Below are positions 20,150-33,100 of a DNA stretch of 64,000 nucleotides, one piece after another; position 1 is the first letter of the stretch; every line of letters begins with the position of its first letter. The notes below the pieces were generated by a model, which saw nothing but the letters and a program-made list of their open reading frames with translations, was not told where the DNA came from and did not search any database. This DNA comes from Ostrinia nubilalis (lineage: Eukaryota > Arthropoda > Insecta > Lepidoptera > Crambidae). The DNA is taken from assembly GCF_963855985.1 (NCBI RefSeq), contig NC_087099.1:12492001-12556000 (forward strand), written 5' to 3'. The position numbers and the translations under genes were made by a program.

Positions 20150-20276
20150 CTGCTCAGGTGGTGACCGCGGTGAGGAGTCGTCGCGATGGTGTCTCCTCCG
20201 CCTGTGAGATGTTGGTGAACGCCTGTGATGTGACCGTTTGGAACGTTCATTTCTCCGCCTCCACGAATGCTCCGAG
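20150..20276 (-). CDS. Doa: Doa Arg/Ser-rich exon (canonical isoform)
   Basis: A 127-nt exon found by reading the strand rather than from long frames: acceptor GATGATTTCACAG (plus 20277 onward) and donor CAG|GTGAGT (20144-20149). It has one base plus 42 codons: SEHSWRRRNERSKRSHHRRS, then PTSHRRRRHHRDDSSPRSPP and EQ. This matches the Arg/Ser/His-rich N-terminal region of CLK kinases, which directs them to nuclear speckles and SR-protein substrates. The in-frame TGA just before the acceptor fixes the start. Its phase 2-type entry matches donor 50833 and its phase 0 exit matches acceptor 9945. Confidence 0.88.
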
Positions 20277-23200
20277 CTGTGAAATCATCGATCGGCAGGC
20301 TGTAGGGTTAGTTAATAGGATAACGACGAAGCATCACTACAAAACATGTTTTGGTGAGATCGGAACGTATGCTAAGAGCGATTGAGCAAAATCCGTTTCT
20401 ACTAACGTGGGTGAACGGTCTCCGTAGCCAGAATGAGGGTCTACAAGTTGCGCGAGTTGGTCTGGTGGTGGCAAGCAACAAGCGCTCAGGACCGCTCGCA
20501 CAGCAGCCCAGCGCTGTCGCCCCGTGCCCTTGATTGTGGTCAATTTCTATAACTACCTTTACATACTTTTACGGATGCTGGTTTGTAAACAAATCGACAA
20601 CAGAAATAAATCGTATGTACGCTTGACTAAATTGAGCATTTAATTGTACTCGTACATTTACATAGTTTCCATTTGTTAAAAACTATTCAGCTTGCGCTAT
20701 AAACGCAGAGTTATTACACAAATCACTTGTGACATGACTGAGTGGTGTTGCTAGGTGATGAATGGGAGAGAATGACGGAGATAATTAGATGTTATCGTCG
20801 TGTAAATGGAACTCAACAAGGACCGACGCGGGCTGCGGTCGCGGACAAACTGCTTGTTCCGATTCGTCGTCCGCTACGAGATACTTGGAATAGTGACGTA
20901 CAATCATTGCTCGTTTCAAAACAAGCGCCGTCACTGAATACAGCCGAACAATCAGAATACTACGTCAGGAAGCACATTGTCATCGCATCATCGCCTATGA
21001 GCACACGTACCTACTTTGTATATTGTACTTTGATGTACCATGACTAACCAAATATAAGTATATCGAACTCTTACGTTGTTTTGAACTCTAGACCGACTCA
21101 CCAACAAATTCGAAAACTTTGTGGACTAGAAGTATAATGGTTGCCATTAAGACTAGAGAAACTTTCACTTCTGTCCTTCATCAAGCGAGAAGTCATCATT
21201 ACGAATGCAACACTAATTTGCAGCACTATTTAACTTTAGGTGTGTCTTCGAGACTGACCAAGAAATAACTGCAGGATGGCACTAAGAGACGCAGTGAGTC
21301 TAATAGAATTAAGTTGCACGTAATTGGTTTACCTAGCTTCTATGAGACATTAATAGAAAAAGGGCAAAGGCTTTACTGCAACGATTGACGCACATGGCAA
21401 TTCTTTTTTTTACTGCATAACGTGCTGACACTGCTGACATACTTTATACTATAACACTCACTGAATGATTGAAACTTAGTATAGTTTGCACGGATGATTT
21501 ACATTTCTTTCTTAATTTCCAATTCCATATCTTTTGCAAATATCACTAGATAAATATTAGGTTCTTTTAATAGTTACACGATGTAACAATCTGGAGCTGT
21601 GTGCATATTGCGAAGGCGTTTTTAATGTATGACGGGCGTAATGTTGTATTGTGCCGAGTGACTCCTAACGCGTTGAACTTGAACATAGTCACTTTTAAAA
21701 TAGTGGACCTTCGTATCTAACCGCCGCGCCACAATAACACAGACAGATGGCAGTATTTTTCTTACATACTTAACTTTGATTTAATGTGACAAATGCACAT
21801 AAACCCTTGTCTTAGCTATCCTTACTTTTTGTTGCCTAAACTTGACAGACGATACGACATACAGCAGAAAAACGTAGTGGCGGACTTATGATTTGCTATA
21901 CGCAAACCATGCCATGCATTTAATGCAGTGTTTTGAATAACAAATGGATCGATTTCCTTCTGCGAGCCGTCCACATAAGTGACACAATTAAGTCACAGAC
22001 AGTGAAGCAGACTTGACACTCGGCGACACTGTGCACGTCTCATGACACGTAACTATGCGAATAACAAACACAGCGTTCACTTTCAACGAGCGACGACATC
22101 CAACCTCATCGATTCGTTTGTTACGTGTTGATCTTTCCGAAACTGGCTTTTATAGAAATCTTTGAAAACCAGCCTGACCAGTAGAAATACGTCATATACT
22201 TAGTCCGGAATCAGAATTTGTTTATCTATTGGTTAGCGGATGATGGTATTTCCTATTAGCATTCGTAAGCATGGTGAAACTCTCTTCCTTCCGTTTTCAT
22301 TTATCAGCAAGGATTGTGTTGTGTGCGGAGGTGAAAGTGAAAATAGACGTTAACACGTATGTTCTTGTTGCCATAACGAGAACCGACTGTTACACTCAAA
22401 TAACGACATAAGCTATGTTTGGTTGTGATAAGAATATTGATAAACAATTTTAAGAAAGTCTTGGAGTCAATATTTACTTATTTTTAAGGACAAAATATAA
22501 TGTAAATAACGAGTTCTTACTTAAATGTTCTGTTATCATTCATAAGTATACTGGTACGATTGTAAGCAATTAATGCAAATTAAGTGATATTGGTAAAATG
22601 GTTTGATTGTATGAACAAAAACATTATTCGTAATGCGGTCAACGTTCAAGCAGCAACGGTATTCACACAACGGTTCTTTATATTTAGAAACACCGAACAC
22701 GTGTTATATTGGGATTGAATCATCATTTCTCTTTTTAGTGATAAACTGGTATTTCCTGATCACACGTGTGATTTAACTTTCGATTATTTATTTACAATTT
22801 CACATCTAAAACGTGTTTCAGGGATTGAATAAATGCCGTATTATGTTAATAACGTTACTGGATGACAACGACGCGACGAAAAATATGCAATGACAATTCG
22901 CGTTAAGGTCAGCGAGGCAGCAGAGCAGGCAAATCGTGGCGAGAGTGGAACGCCTGGGGCACAATGACCATAATCGATCATTCGGCCGGTGCACACTGCG
23001 GCCAGTTACGAAATCGAAAGCCGCAGTCTGCGACGTGACACGAACTGTACCCGGTCAAGGATCAATCTCAAAACTGGACAAACTGTAGAAGACCGCGTTA
23101 CAAAGTTATTAAAATCGTGCATCAATGTTGCAATATCCTACGTGGTTCGTTTTGATTGCGTACAGTGGGGTAGGGTGATGGACTTATTTTACGGTCGAGT

Positions 23201-26070
23201 GGTCGAACATCCTGGCTGGAGTTTGTGGGGCATTTTTTGTGAGTCGGTGATGTGATCGCGGTCGGTGCGGCAGACAAGGCCGCGCCGGATGAGCGCTCGC
23301 TGTGAACCGTGTCAACGGTGCACCGCGACTAATCGCACGCCCGCGCCGCCGCTCCGTCGGGTCAATGACAAGCATGGATCTAGCCAACTTTTATGGTCAT
23401 ACCAGATTTTTCACTCCGCCTGGTGATTTGTTGTTCGACCATATCTGAACTTTTCGGTTACTATTTTAGGCATGTTCCGAATAATATTTTAATTGACAAT
23501 GAAATAAATTAAACAACTATAATAGATTTGCGATTGATTTGCAAACTTTATCAAATTCATAAGATGTTAATCCTTATAGAACTGCAAAAAAGACAACGCT
23601 TGGAAATAACCAAGCAATAGATTAGCAATAGAATGTAAATGTTAATCGGTTTAAACAGATTGTTATTTTTATTTTAAACGATAACTACGGACCTAGTCAT
23701 TTACTAACTTTAATCTACATGAAAAAATAATGCAACCGAAATACCGATTAATCCCATGAATATTTTATTGAAGCATAAGACTCAGAAGAAACAAAATCTG
23801 TATAAAAAATCTTCCCGTTTTTTATGTTTTATCAATTAGTTGTATCATGAGATAAAAAGCGTGTTTTCCACCTGGCCCAATTACGTGTAAACAGGTATCT
23901 GACCTATGTCTCATCGAATTAACTCGGTAGTTTTCTCAAGTCGGGATACATTTTGTGATTCATACTCAGGAAAAAAATTATCTTACGATTTGCAACCATT
24001 AATAACTACGTTGCTAAAATACTTGGAACATGTACGTCAAAACAATACAGGAAAGTAGATATTCTTCGTAATCTCAACATAATATCGTTTTTCATAGCCC
24101 GAGCGATCTATCTCTTACCCTAACAAAAGAATAACAACTCTTGTAGCATAAACATCTTTGTTAATGTGTTTTGGTCGATAAGTTTTTAGGTATTGTCACA
24201 TAAAATAATACGAAATTGTATAGATACTATAAATGCTAACCCGGAGGGTACCGTCAACTCGTACGATATTCACTTTATTGCACCTTGTAAAGGGTGTGGG
24301 GGTTTGGTAGAGCGACTCTAATGCCGCGAGGTTAAGCATTATGGAGAGATAGCAGTAAATTCGAAATATTTCGGGAATATCATGTTTAGCAAACATAATA
24401 AATGTTAGAACTAAGATACACCTATGATGTCTAATATTACGTTAATCGTAGTAATACTAAACTGGCTCTAAACTAAAAGATACCTAATATTGTAAAGAAT
24501 ATTATGCATTTTGCCTTGTTTACACATTATCTGATAATGTAATTCTACGTAACACCATGTAATATTGTTTGAGGCGATAGCGTCTCCCGAGAATAGTGGT
24601 GCACAACACGTACGGCGCAGGACCAGTTCGCAGTGAAAGTTGTTCATACATGTAGCCAGCTTTTGACATTTGGCAGATGTACGTGAGCAGTTTGCAAACT
24701 ATACCATTAGTATTAGCGGAGTTTACTTGCTGAAACGACTGTAGCCATATATTTCAGCCACTTCAGGACTGTAACTGTATTAAGTTAAATTACGACTTAA
24801 ACTCTACCCTCGCAGATGATCACGACAGTTTTAAAGTAATCTATTAAGATTATACAAATCATTGACATCGCCTGGCAGTCCTGAATCCATTACAAAATAG
24901 CAAAATGAAAAAATAAAACAACTAAAATGAAAAATAAATGGAAAATTGGCCTGTACTTATTTCACTTTTAAAGTACTTAAATAGCAAAATAACTAGTGAG
25001 AGCGTCAGTCGAGAAGCCACAAATTTTACCCGCAACATCTTGGCGACACTTTCTCTGAACAATTGCTCAGTCAGGTAATAGTTAGCTTACACTTCGGTGG
25101 GTAAAATAATCGCGAGACAATAACATTTTCATTACGTCATGACGCCTACCGAGTTGACAAATCCTTTGCGAGCGTTCAAACCAGGACAGGACCTTGAAAC
25201 ATTCACTGTGAGCGCTATCAAGACGAATCTTTTAAGCTGCGGCTGCCGGGCGCCCACGAATTTGCAAAATGTTTACATTTGTGTAGAACAAATTAAAACA
25301 TTCGCGTATCGATACGGAATAACAAAAACAACAGTTAGACGTTGTTTGCATGGATAATTACTCACGTAAGCATGATCGCGATACACGGTCTGAAAACTTC
25401 GACTGCAGCTTTATGTAACAGTCAATGCAGTTTATCATTAGAGAAGTTTTGTACTCGAGGGCACTATCGAGAGTCGACGTACAATGTGCTTCCATCGGTA
25501 TTCAAAGTTAGTCAAATGGCGATAATGAGCATGGAGATTAAGCAACCAGCAGCAGCGGGATGGAATAAAGCGCAACGTAGTGAGTCACGGCGACGGTTGT
25601 GCAACCATTTTGCACAACAGTACCCAAACCCTCGGTGCTACTGTCATACAGTATAATAATTTAAGCCAAATAGTTTAGTGGCAATGAACGGATTTACGAT
25701 TTTATACGGCCAGGGTCAGGTTACAAACTCTGGGTGGGTTTTATGAAACAATGGCAACAGGTAAAAAACGTGAAATGACAACACAAACGGTACATTGAAT
25801 GCTCAACAAAACTAACGAAATCAAGATACGCCTCGTTGGTTAAACTACCTTACCTAAGGTTGATGCCTAACTTATTATTTCAGACATAGAGCGAGTAAAT
25901 AGACGATTTCGAACGCGAAAGTTTTTTCCAGTTTTACGAGACGAATACTTGGACTTTAATGTTTTAGAAATTTTGCAGACTCAAAAGCTCGTTAACATAC
26001 TTCCAGTAGGTAATTTGGAGCGCGATAAGGACGGTGTTAGTAAGATGCATCTCGTCATTAGTCTACATAC
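20277..26070. other. Doa intron, 5.8 kb, nothing recognised
   Basis: Apart from short frames (20742-21047 plus, 25139-25656 plus) with no domain signature or good splice signals, no gene is visible. Moderately GC-rich patches at 22900-23370 could be regulatory. No terminal repeats were spotted. Confidence 0.45.
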
Positions 26071-27179
26071 GATACGCTCCACTCGTGTTCGCGCATGCTC
26101 TTCTGGAAAGCGGCCGACTTGGGCGTCCAGGAGTCCACGCCGAGGTAGAGCGCGGGCAGCTCGGCCACCTTGACCTCCAGGCGCTCGGCCAGCCGCTGCT
26201 CCACCACGCACTTGGGCCCGCTCGTCAGCGGCCGCGGCGGCTCCTTCCCGCTGCGTCTCTCCGGCCCGCTGTATCCGTTCAGTTTCTCCCCGTTGCAAGA
26301 CGTCACGCTTTTCGGACTATCTGTGCTGAGCAATTTGCTCTTAACGGTGTCCGTCTTACCGTAACTTTTATATTGCACTGACTCTGTTCCGTTCGCTGTT
26401 CGCGAATATTTCAAAGAATCATACGTATCGCCGTTCAGGCTGCTGTACTCGACATTGTTCAGGCTGTCGACGCGTTTGGATGCGACGTCGTACCCGGTTC
26501 GTTTACTGTAACGTTCCTCGTGACTCTGTTTGAGAAAGTTATTTTCGAAACTAGTTTTACATTTAGGAACATTGTTTAGGTAGTCGCTATAGCTTAAATC
26601 CTTATTGTGTAACCCTTTATCACAGCCCTTTTTGAGTGTCTCTTGTATATCTATACCGTTCCCATTCACACGGTTATAGCTGAAGCTCGAAGGCTGGTCA
26701 TTGTTGACTCTGGAGTCTAAAGACTCGATTCGTTCTGCATCCTTACTTTCGAATTCATGTTTAACGAGAGCAACTCGCGATACATCGCCGTTAACGCCGT
26801 TTTTATATTGCGACTTGTTGGCAAAATCTGCGGCAGTAATTCCAGCTCTACTCTGTTCACTCGGGACCGTCCACGTGTCGTGCTTCTTCCTCTCGCTGCT
26901 CTTGGAGGACCAGGCCTTGGCGAGCGCCGCCTTCAGAGCTTCGCGCCGTTCGTGCACGCTGACCCTCGGGTACTCGTGGATAGGGACTATGGCGGGCGCG
27001 TATAAAGTCGATCGCGGCGTGGCCCGCGTTATGCGGAAACTTCTGAACTCCCTGTTGAACTCCGAATTCAGAGAATAAGCCGGTATTCTCGAAGTCACCA
27101 TTTTGAGATCAAAATTTCCACTGGCAGTTATAACTTTGTTCACTTTCAAACTTATATTTGCACCGGGCACACTGAACAC
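26071..27179 (-). CDS. Doa: Doa alternative first coding exon, 369 codons
   Basis: An open exon from ATG at 27179 (a later in-frame ATG at 27101 opens MVTSRIPAYS and is an alternative) to donor TC|GTATGT (26065-26070). The exit leaves two bases, which is the phase needed to enter the Arg/Ser exon at 20276. A nearby phase 0 site (C|GTATCG at 26070-26075) is weaker and would not fit. The product is Ser/Lys/Asn-rich. It has a basic helix-forming stretch HERREALKAALAKAWSSK, a cluster RRSGKEPPRPLTSGPK, and a more ordered end with RLAERLEVKVAELPALYLG. No known domain was recognised. Its place in Doa rests on strand, order and phase. Confidence 0.65.
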
Positions 27180-30100
27180 ATATCGACTCTACCTGTAACG
27201 TTCGTATAGGAAACGTGTTGAACTGAGACGGTTGCAAATGTTGGAAGGAGGCGATTTACATGCCGGGAGTCGGTTGCACGTAAGGAATTGCACGGATGTG
27301 TCGGTGGTCGGTGGGCTGCGCGACCTTCGCGGTGGGCGGCGGCGCGCGGGACAACGCTCTGGTCAACGAACCGCCCCGCCGGCCACTCCGGCTACCAGCT
27401 TGCATAACGCACTCGCGAACCGTAGCCCTAACTTATCTCTTATGCAGTTATGCCACCGTGATCGGTGGTCATGATTGACGCGCATAATTCAATGCAACAC
27501 ATACATCACGAATGCACCGCTTTAATATTTATGAACATTAGTGATAGATAAATTTATTAAGTCGTCGAGTGATAAGGCGTCATTTAAGCGTGTTTTGTAG
27601 AGCAGTTATGCCGTATAAGTGCAACAAGTGTCGCCTTGATGGTGTCCCTAATATGGCCCGTGGAGCTGCTGCCATATGGCCCGCGAGCGATACATCCTCG
27701 CCTGTCTCCACTCCAGCTGCACTGACATAAACATATCTTTAAACAAACATCTTTTCTGGGTCAACACTCGACGCAAATAATGATACGACGACGGTCGATT
27801 TAACTAACAATATTTAAACTACAACTCACTATGTAAGCACTGTCTAATTGGTATTGTATAAATCTTAGACATTGATTAAAAACATTAGTTCGTCTTGATC
27901 GATAAGGCCAACTTGCATTACGTAGGTATGTATGAATACGTTAAGGCTGTATTATTGAATAATACATCACATGAGATAAGTCAGTCAGGCCTGTTTATTA
28001 ATGTATTAAACTACAGTTATTGTTCTGTTATCATCGCGACAAGGGAAAAACACTGCAGACACATCTAGTTCAACACATTTCCGTATTTAAAGATGGTAAT
28101 TGGAGCACTTTTCATAGAGGAAACGAGCACTGTTCGTCAACACACTGACACTATCGGTGGCTGCGGCCGATGAGTCCTCAAATAGGCATTGAACACGGTT
28201 ATCATTCGGGTATGTGGTATTCGATAAGACGAGTGATCGTTGGACAAAGGAGAGCAGCCACCGGAAGCGAGTGCGTGAGTGGTGCGGCGGCGCGACCGGT
28301 CCTCGTGCATACCTTCTCGTAGCGCGCGCGAGAACTGCGTGCGGCGTGCGTGCACCGCAGCGACTATACTGACGAAGGGAGGCAACGCGCGCCCGCAGCG
28401 AGGACCCCACCGCTGCCGCCGCCTCTCTCCTGCTCACCACTTGTGACTCTAACGCCAGAGCACTACGGGTGGAATCGCAGGAGCACTGACCTTCGCTACC
28501 ACAGCGTGTCGTCGACATGCGAGCTATGAGCCAGTTCGAGTGCTCGCCTGCACCGGCCCGAGTGCACTACTCGTTCGAGTTTTAATTTAAACCACTCGAC
28601 AAACAAAATGCAATCTATGCCTTTACCAATACAAACTTTACAGGAACGTTCAGATACAGTCGATATTGCGAAATCCTGCACTGAAACTGGGTCTCTTAAA
28701 TACCAGAGACGACTTACTGTTATTTTATTTCATTTTTAAGTCTGCATCTTAATGTGGCATCCGTATTCGTCTCGAAGAACCGTAACAAACGTGAATTTTA
28801 TTAATTAGCGCAGCGAACGTTCACGCAATACTAATTAGAGTTATGTTATAAATACAATTATTTGTGAAATCACAACGGACTCCTTGCTCACGCTGTTCTC
28901 AGTGTTCGGTTCCGTAATGACGTGACTGGTAACAAATTCTGAAACTACGGCAATTAGTACACGCGCGATCTCACCTTAAACATTTCTTGTAGCTCAACTA
29001 TAACGGATAATTTATTACCTGAAACAAAAGAATTTCTCTTATTAGCAGTTGTAGCTTCAATGAAATATTTTTAGTGTAGATAGTAAAATTATAATTAGCG
29101 AAGTTGTTCAATGTGAATACAACTAGCGAGTACTTGAAGGTCGGGTGGGTTTCGAAACGACTGCATCAACCGAAGATTATAATGTATGCATTTGGGCCAC
29201 TGACAAAAACCACGAATGTCTACCGGCGATTTCGATTCGATAATTTACAAAGCCTCGTATCGCCTTATATAAACATTAACAATTAACGAAAATTACACTT
29301 AAATAGCTTATAACTAAATTAGGATGGGTAATTTTCATATTATTTTTAAGGTGGCCAATTAATTTATACTGCTAGCTAGCTGATAATCACGTTCATAAAA
29401 CTATGTTTATATCATAATTTAATTAGGCAAGTGAATATTTCGCAATAAATTAGATATTTTCGTCGCGAAGGCACATGTTATTATGAAAATTTTGTTTTAT
29501 ACGACATCTAAATTATTGAAGAATCGCGTGAAGTGGGCGAAGAAACATTAATTTATTAATTAAGAAATTTAAGAATTAATAGGATCGTTGAGACTGAATG
29601 TAGAATTTCCATGTTGCCGAATAAAAAGAGAAAGTTGCGGGGCGATATTGACAAAGTGAGTTATTACAGACGAGGACTAGAGAATGATTTATTGCCGACC
29701 GTCTTTATCGCTTCGCTAAGACATCCCATAACCATAGTTTTTATGAATGTATCGAGTATATTCGACACAAAAATCCTTTATTTGTGTTTATTTTCACATA
29801 CATTCCGCCCCGCTCCTAATCGTGTCAGTGTGCCACACTGGTTTAGTGTGGTACAGGCGTTGCGCGAAATGATTACAATGAGAAAAAGATTGTGATTAAA
29901 GGTGAATTAGGTAAAACAAGAGTAAATTATAAATTATCAATCAAAAGCCAAAACTTCTAAAAGAAATTATTTTTTGCTATCGCTTTACTGCTGTCCATGG
30001 TGCTTAAAATTCAAATTCAAACTATTACAGACAAAAGCTAAATAACTCCATAATAATTTCTATATTAAAAAGTGTACATAATGAGTAACGTCTGATCGGT

Positions 30101-33100
30101 AAACTACGTGCTTCAAACCCATACAGACATTGAATTTCAAGAAACACAGAAACGTGCCATGGATCATAACTTCTATGTTTAAACCACAAAGCCTTATTTT
30201 GTTGCAAATTATGATTTTAATGGAATATTTTTAAAGGGTAAATAATTTAAAAGTACCAGTCTACCAGTGTCCTATTAAAGTAGAATAAACAAGGCCTAAC
30301 ATTAATGAAGCTCATTAACGACGATATTATAATATTTGTAAATATGGTTCACGATTATTGAATTGATATGCTTTTTCATTTAAAATCATCCATGCTGTTA
30401 GTTATATTAGCACTACTTACACAACGAGAATATTATTTCAATTAGATCGTGCCTTATATGAAAACGTATGAAGTGACAAACATTCCTAGTGCTAAAATAT
30501 TTTGTTCTTGAACCTCGTTAAGTCGTATCCAGTTAGAGACAACAACCCCCTTGACCGATGGGTATGCCGCAAACTGACGTTTAGCTGAAAAATGTATTTT
30601 GCCTACTAAAACGACCTATTTTTTATTTGCCAGGTGAACACACAAATAAAATTAATAATAATAATAAATAATAAATAATAATAAATAGTCTTTATTTCAG
30701 GCTTTTACATCCCATAGATATCTTAATAATAAATTTTCAAAAAATGTAAGTTGTAACGTTGGAGACAATAATTATAATTTACCTAGTAGGTACATAAAAT
30801 TTATAAAATTTTAAAAGTTATTTAAAAACATGGGTAAAATTTTAAAATACGATTATTTAATAAATTAAAAAATTAATGGATTATTGAATAATTTTCAAAA
30901 CTGTAAAAATTTAAAATATTGTTTTATTTCCTATATAAAATAAAATTAAAATAAAGATAAAATTAAGCCATGGTCGGTTTGCTTTTTATTTATGTGAGAT
31001 ACAAATATGGCATACACTGGGGCATTATATCTTACTCAGTGGTGATGTGTGTCACTGCCAACGATTATACGCTCGTATGGCTTTATTCCCCTTAGGGTGC
31101 TATATCTACTATCGTGATATTCACTCAACCTATAAATAATAATAAAATTACTTTATAATGTCGCGTTACTTATGGTCAGAAGATAGTTTGCTGAGGCCTA
31201 TTCTAAAATGGTTTTCCTCAATAGTTATTTCTAAATGTAGACAATTATCAATATAATTGTATTAGTTTCCTCATAAATTAATTGAAAACGTACAAAGTGC
31301 GGCAGCTTAAGCTCAGTTGTAATAGGCGCTACTTTTCAGCATTTCATAATTATAGCCTGATGTACTAACTATTGACGTGCATATTAAATACCTATTTCAC
31401 AATAATAATATGCATATCCAGGTCAGTATAAATTTCACTTGACGAAAAACCCAAATAATGAGTAATTTTCAGATGATTCATCAATAACATTTTCCTAAGG
31501 GACCGTTATGGTCTCGTTCCTCACAACCTACACACACGGAGTTCTTTGTAACCCTAAATCGAAGGCATTCCGTTACATATGATGGAAGAAAACATGTTAA
31601 TTTGACAGTACTTACAGCAGAACTTGGCAAAAAGTTCAAGAGATGGTGCTGTAGGCGATCGCGTCAGACTATTCAATTGGCGGCACGTAAATGGAGGCAA
31701 AAAATTATGGTACCGGAGGCGGCTGTCGACAAACGGCGAGGTCCAATGACCCAAATGGTTCATTACTAGGCCGCCTAGGCTAACGAAAGAAAAATCGGTC
31801 ACTGTCTAGCACACGCCATTACCGACTCACCTCACTTAGCGAATGCGTACGCTCAGAGAAACTTTACCCGAGCTATTAGTGTCAATTGATTTAACATGAT
31901 TTTTCTCATTACTCCATTTCAGGAGTTCAATCACTTTTGTTATGAAAAGTTCCGACAGTTCCGCGTACAGTCCGATGTTGAAGTACACATAAGTCACGAA
32001 CAGATAACGATACTCTTCAGTACGTGCTCTATAAGGGTTGATTGTAGAGATTAAGTTCTCGGAGATGGATCAGATTAACAAATACCAATCATTGTATACA
32101 AAAAAACTAGGAACAGTGTATTAGTTGAGCACTCTAAATCAGTGTTGTTATTATTCATACTCTACCAAAGCGAATTAATCCTATGCCATACATGGCACTC
32201 CCACAGAAACCTGATCTGGCAAGTCCAACACAATCTAAACAATTTATCAAAATAGCGACCGTAAATGGACTTCCTGGATAGAGCCCTGGGATTCTCGCCA
32301 CCACTTTAGGTGCAACACGCTAAGTGATCGTGAAAACACACTTTTTGCCCGAGATAATTGTTATGGATGATGACCTAATCAGAATTTTAAATTACATTAC
32401 ATACAAGTATCATCATTTAGTTGATTATGGTTTTGAATTTAAGATTAATAAAACAGTTTTTCTTTACTTTAAGAAATTTTCTGTACCTACCTTTAATTAA
32501 GCGTCTGAAGAACGCCTATTAATTGAAGATAACAGAGCAGTCGACTCACCTAGTAGCTCGTAGTCATTAAAATATCATAAATATGAACAAATCAACACAA
32601 TATTTTTAAATTACTTTAAATAAAATAAATCTTTGGTCAGACTTTCTTGAAAGATGATGTCTCACTGATAAATAAAAGTAATATAGGTAATTGGGGCTGA
32701 TTCATGACACCAAATCAATGTGGTGAGAAAAAGGATGATCACCTGCGGTGTAAACGGTTGTTCGCCTAATTACTATGCATTAGCGTTGGTGATGAGTTTC
32801 AAAAAGTAACGCAATAATAACTGAGTCAAACATAACGGTCCTCATTAATCATTGGGGTCAAAAATCTAACAGAACATTACTCGATATTGACGTGTCATCG
32901 CTCCTTATTACCGCGGTCTACGACGCAAAAGCTGGCCACTTTCCGATGTGGTGCAATGTTTTCCTGGTCGAGTCGTTCAACCTATAATTCTATGGCTGCA
33001 TTAAATATTAGCTACAATCCGTCAATGTTATTACACGTTGCCCAACTCACAGAACCCACATAGAGCGTTACTAAAATACGTAAAGATCTATAATCGTATT

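Noticed and set aside
20158..20543. Plus and minus frames near 20.2-20.5 kb
   Set aside because: The plus frame is antisense to the Arg/Ser exon; the minus frame has no recognised feature or matching splice sites.
20742..21047. 101-codon plus frame as a gene
   Set aside because: No recognised family, no supporting context; random open frames of this size are expected.
28087..28518. 143-codon minus frame at 28.1-28.5 kb as another Doa first exon
   Set aside because: GC-rich and low in features; I found no clean phase 2 donor.
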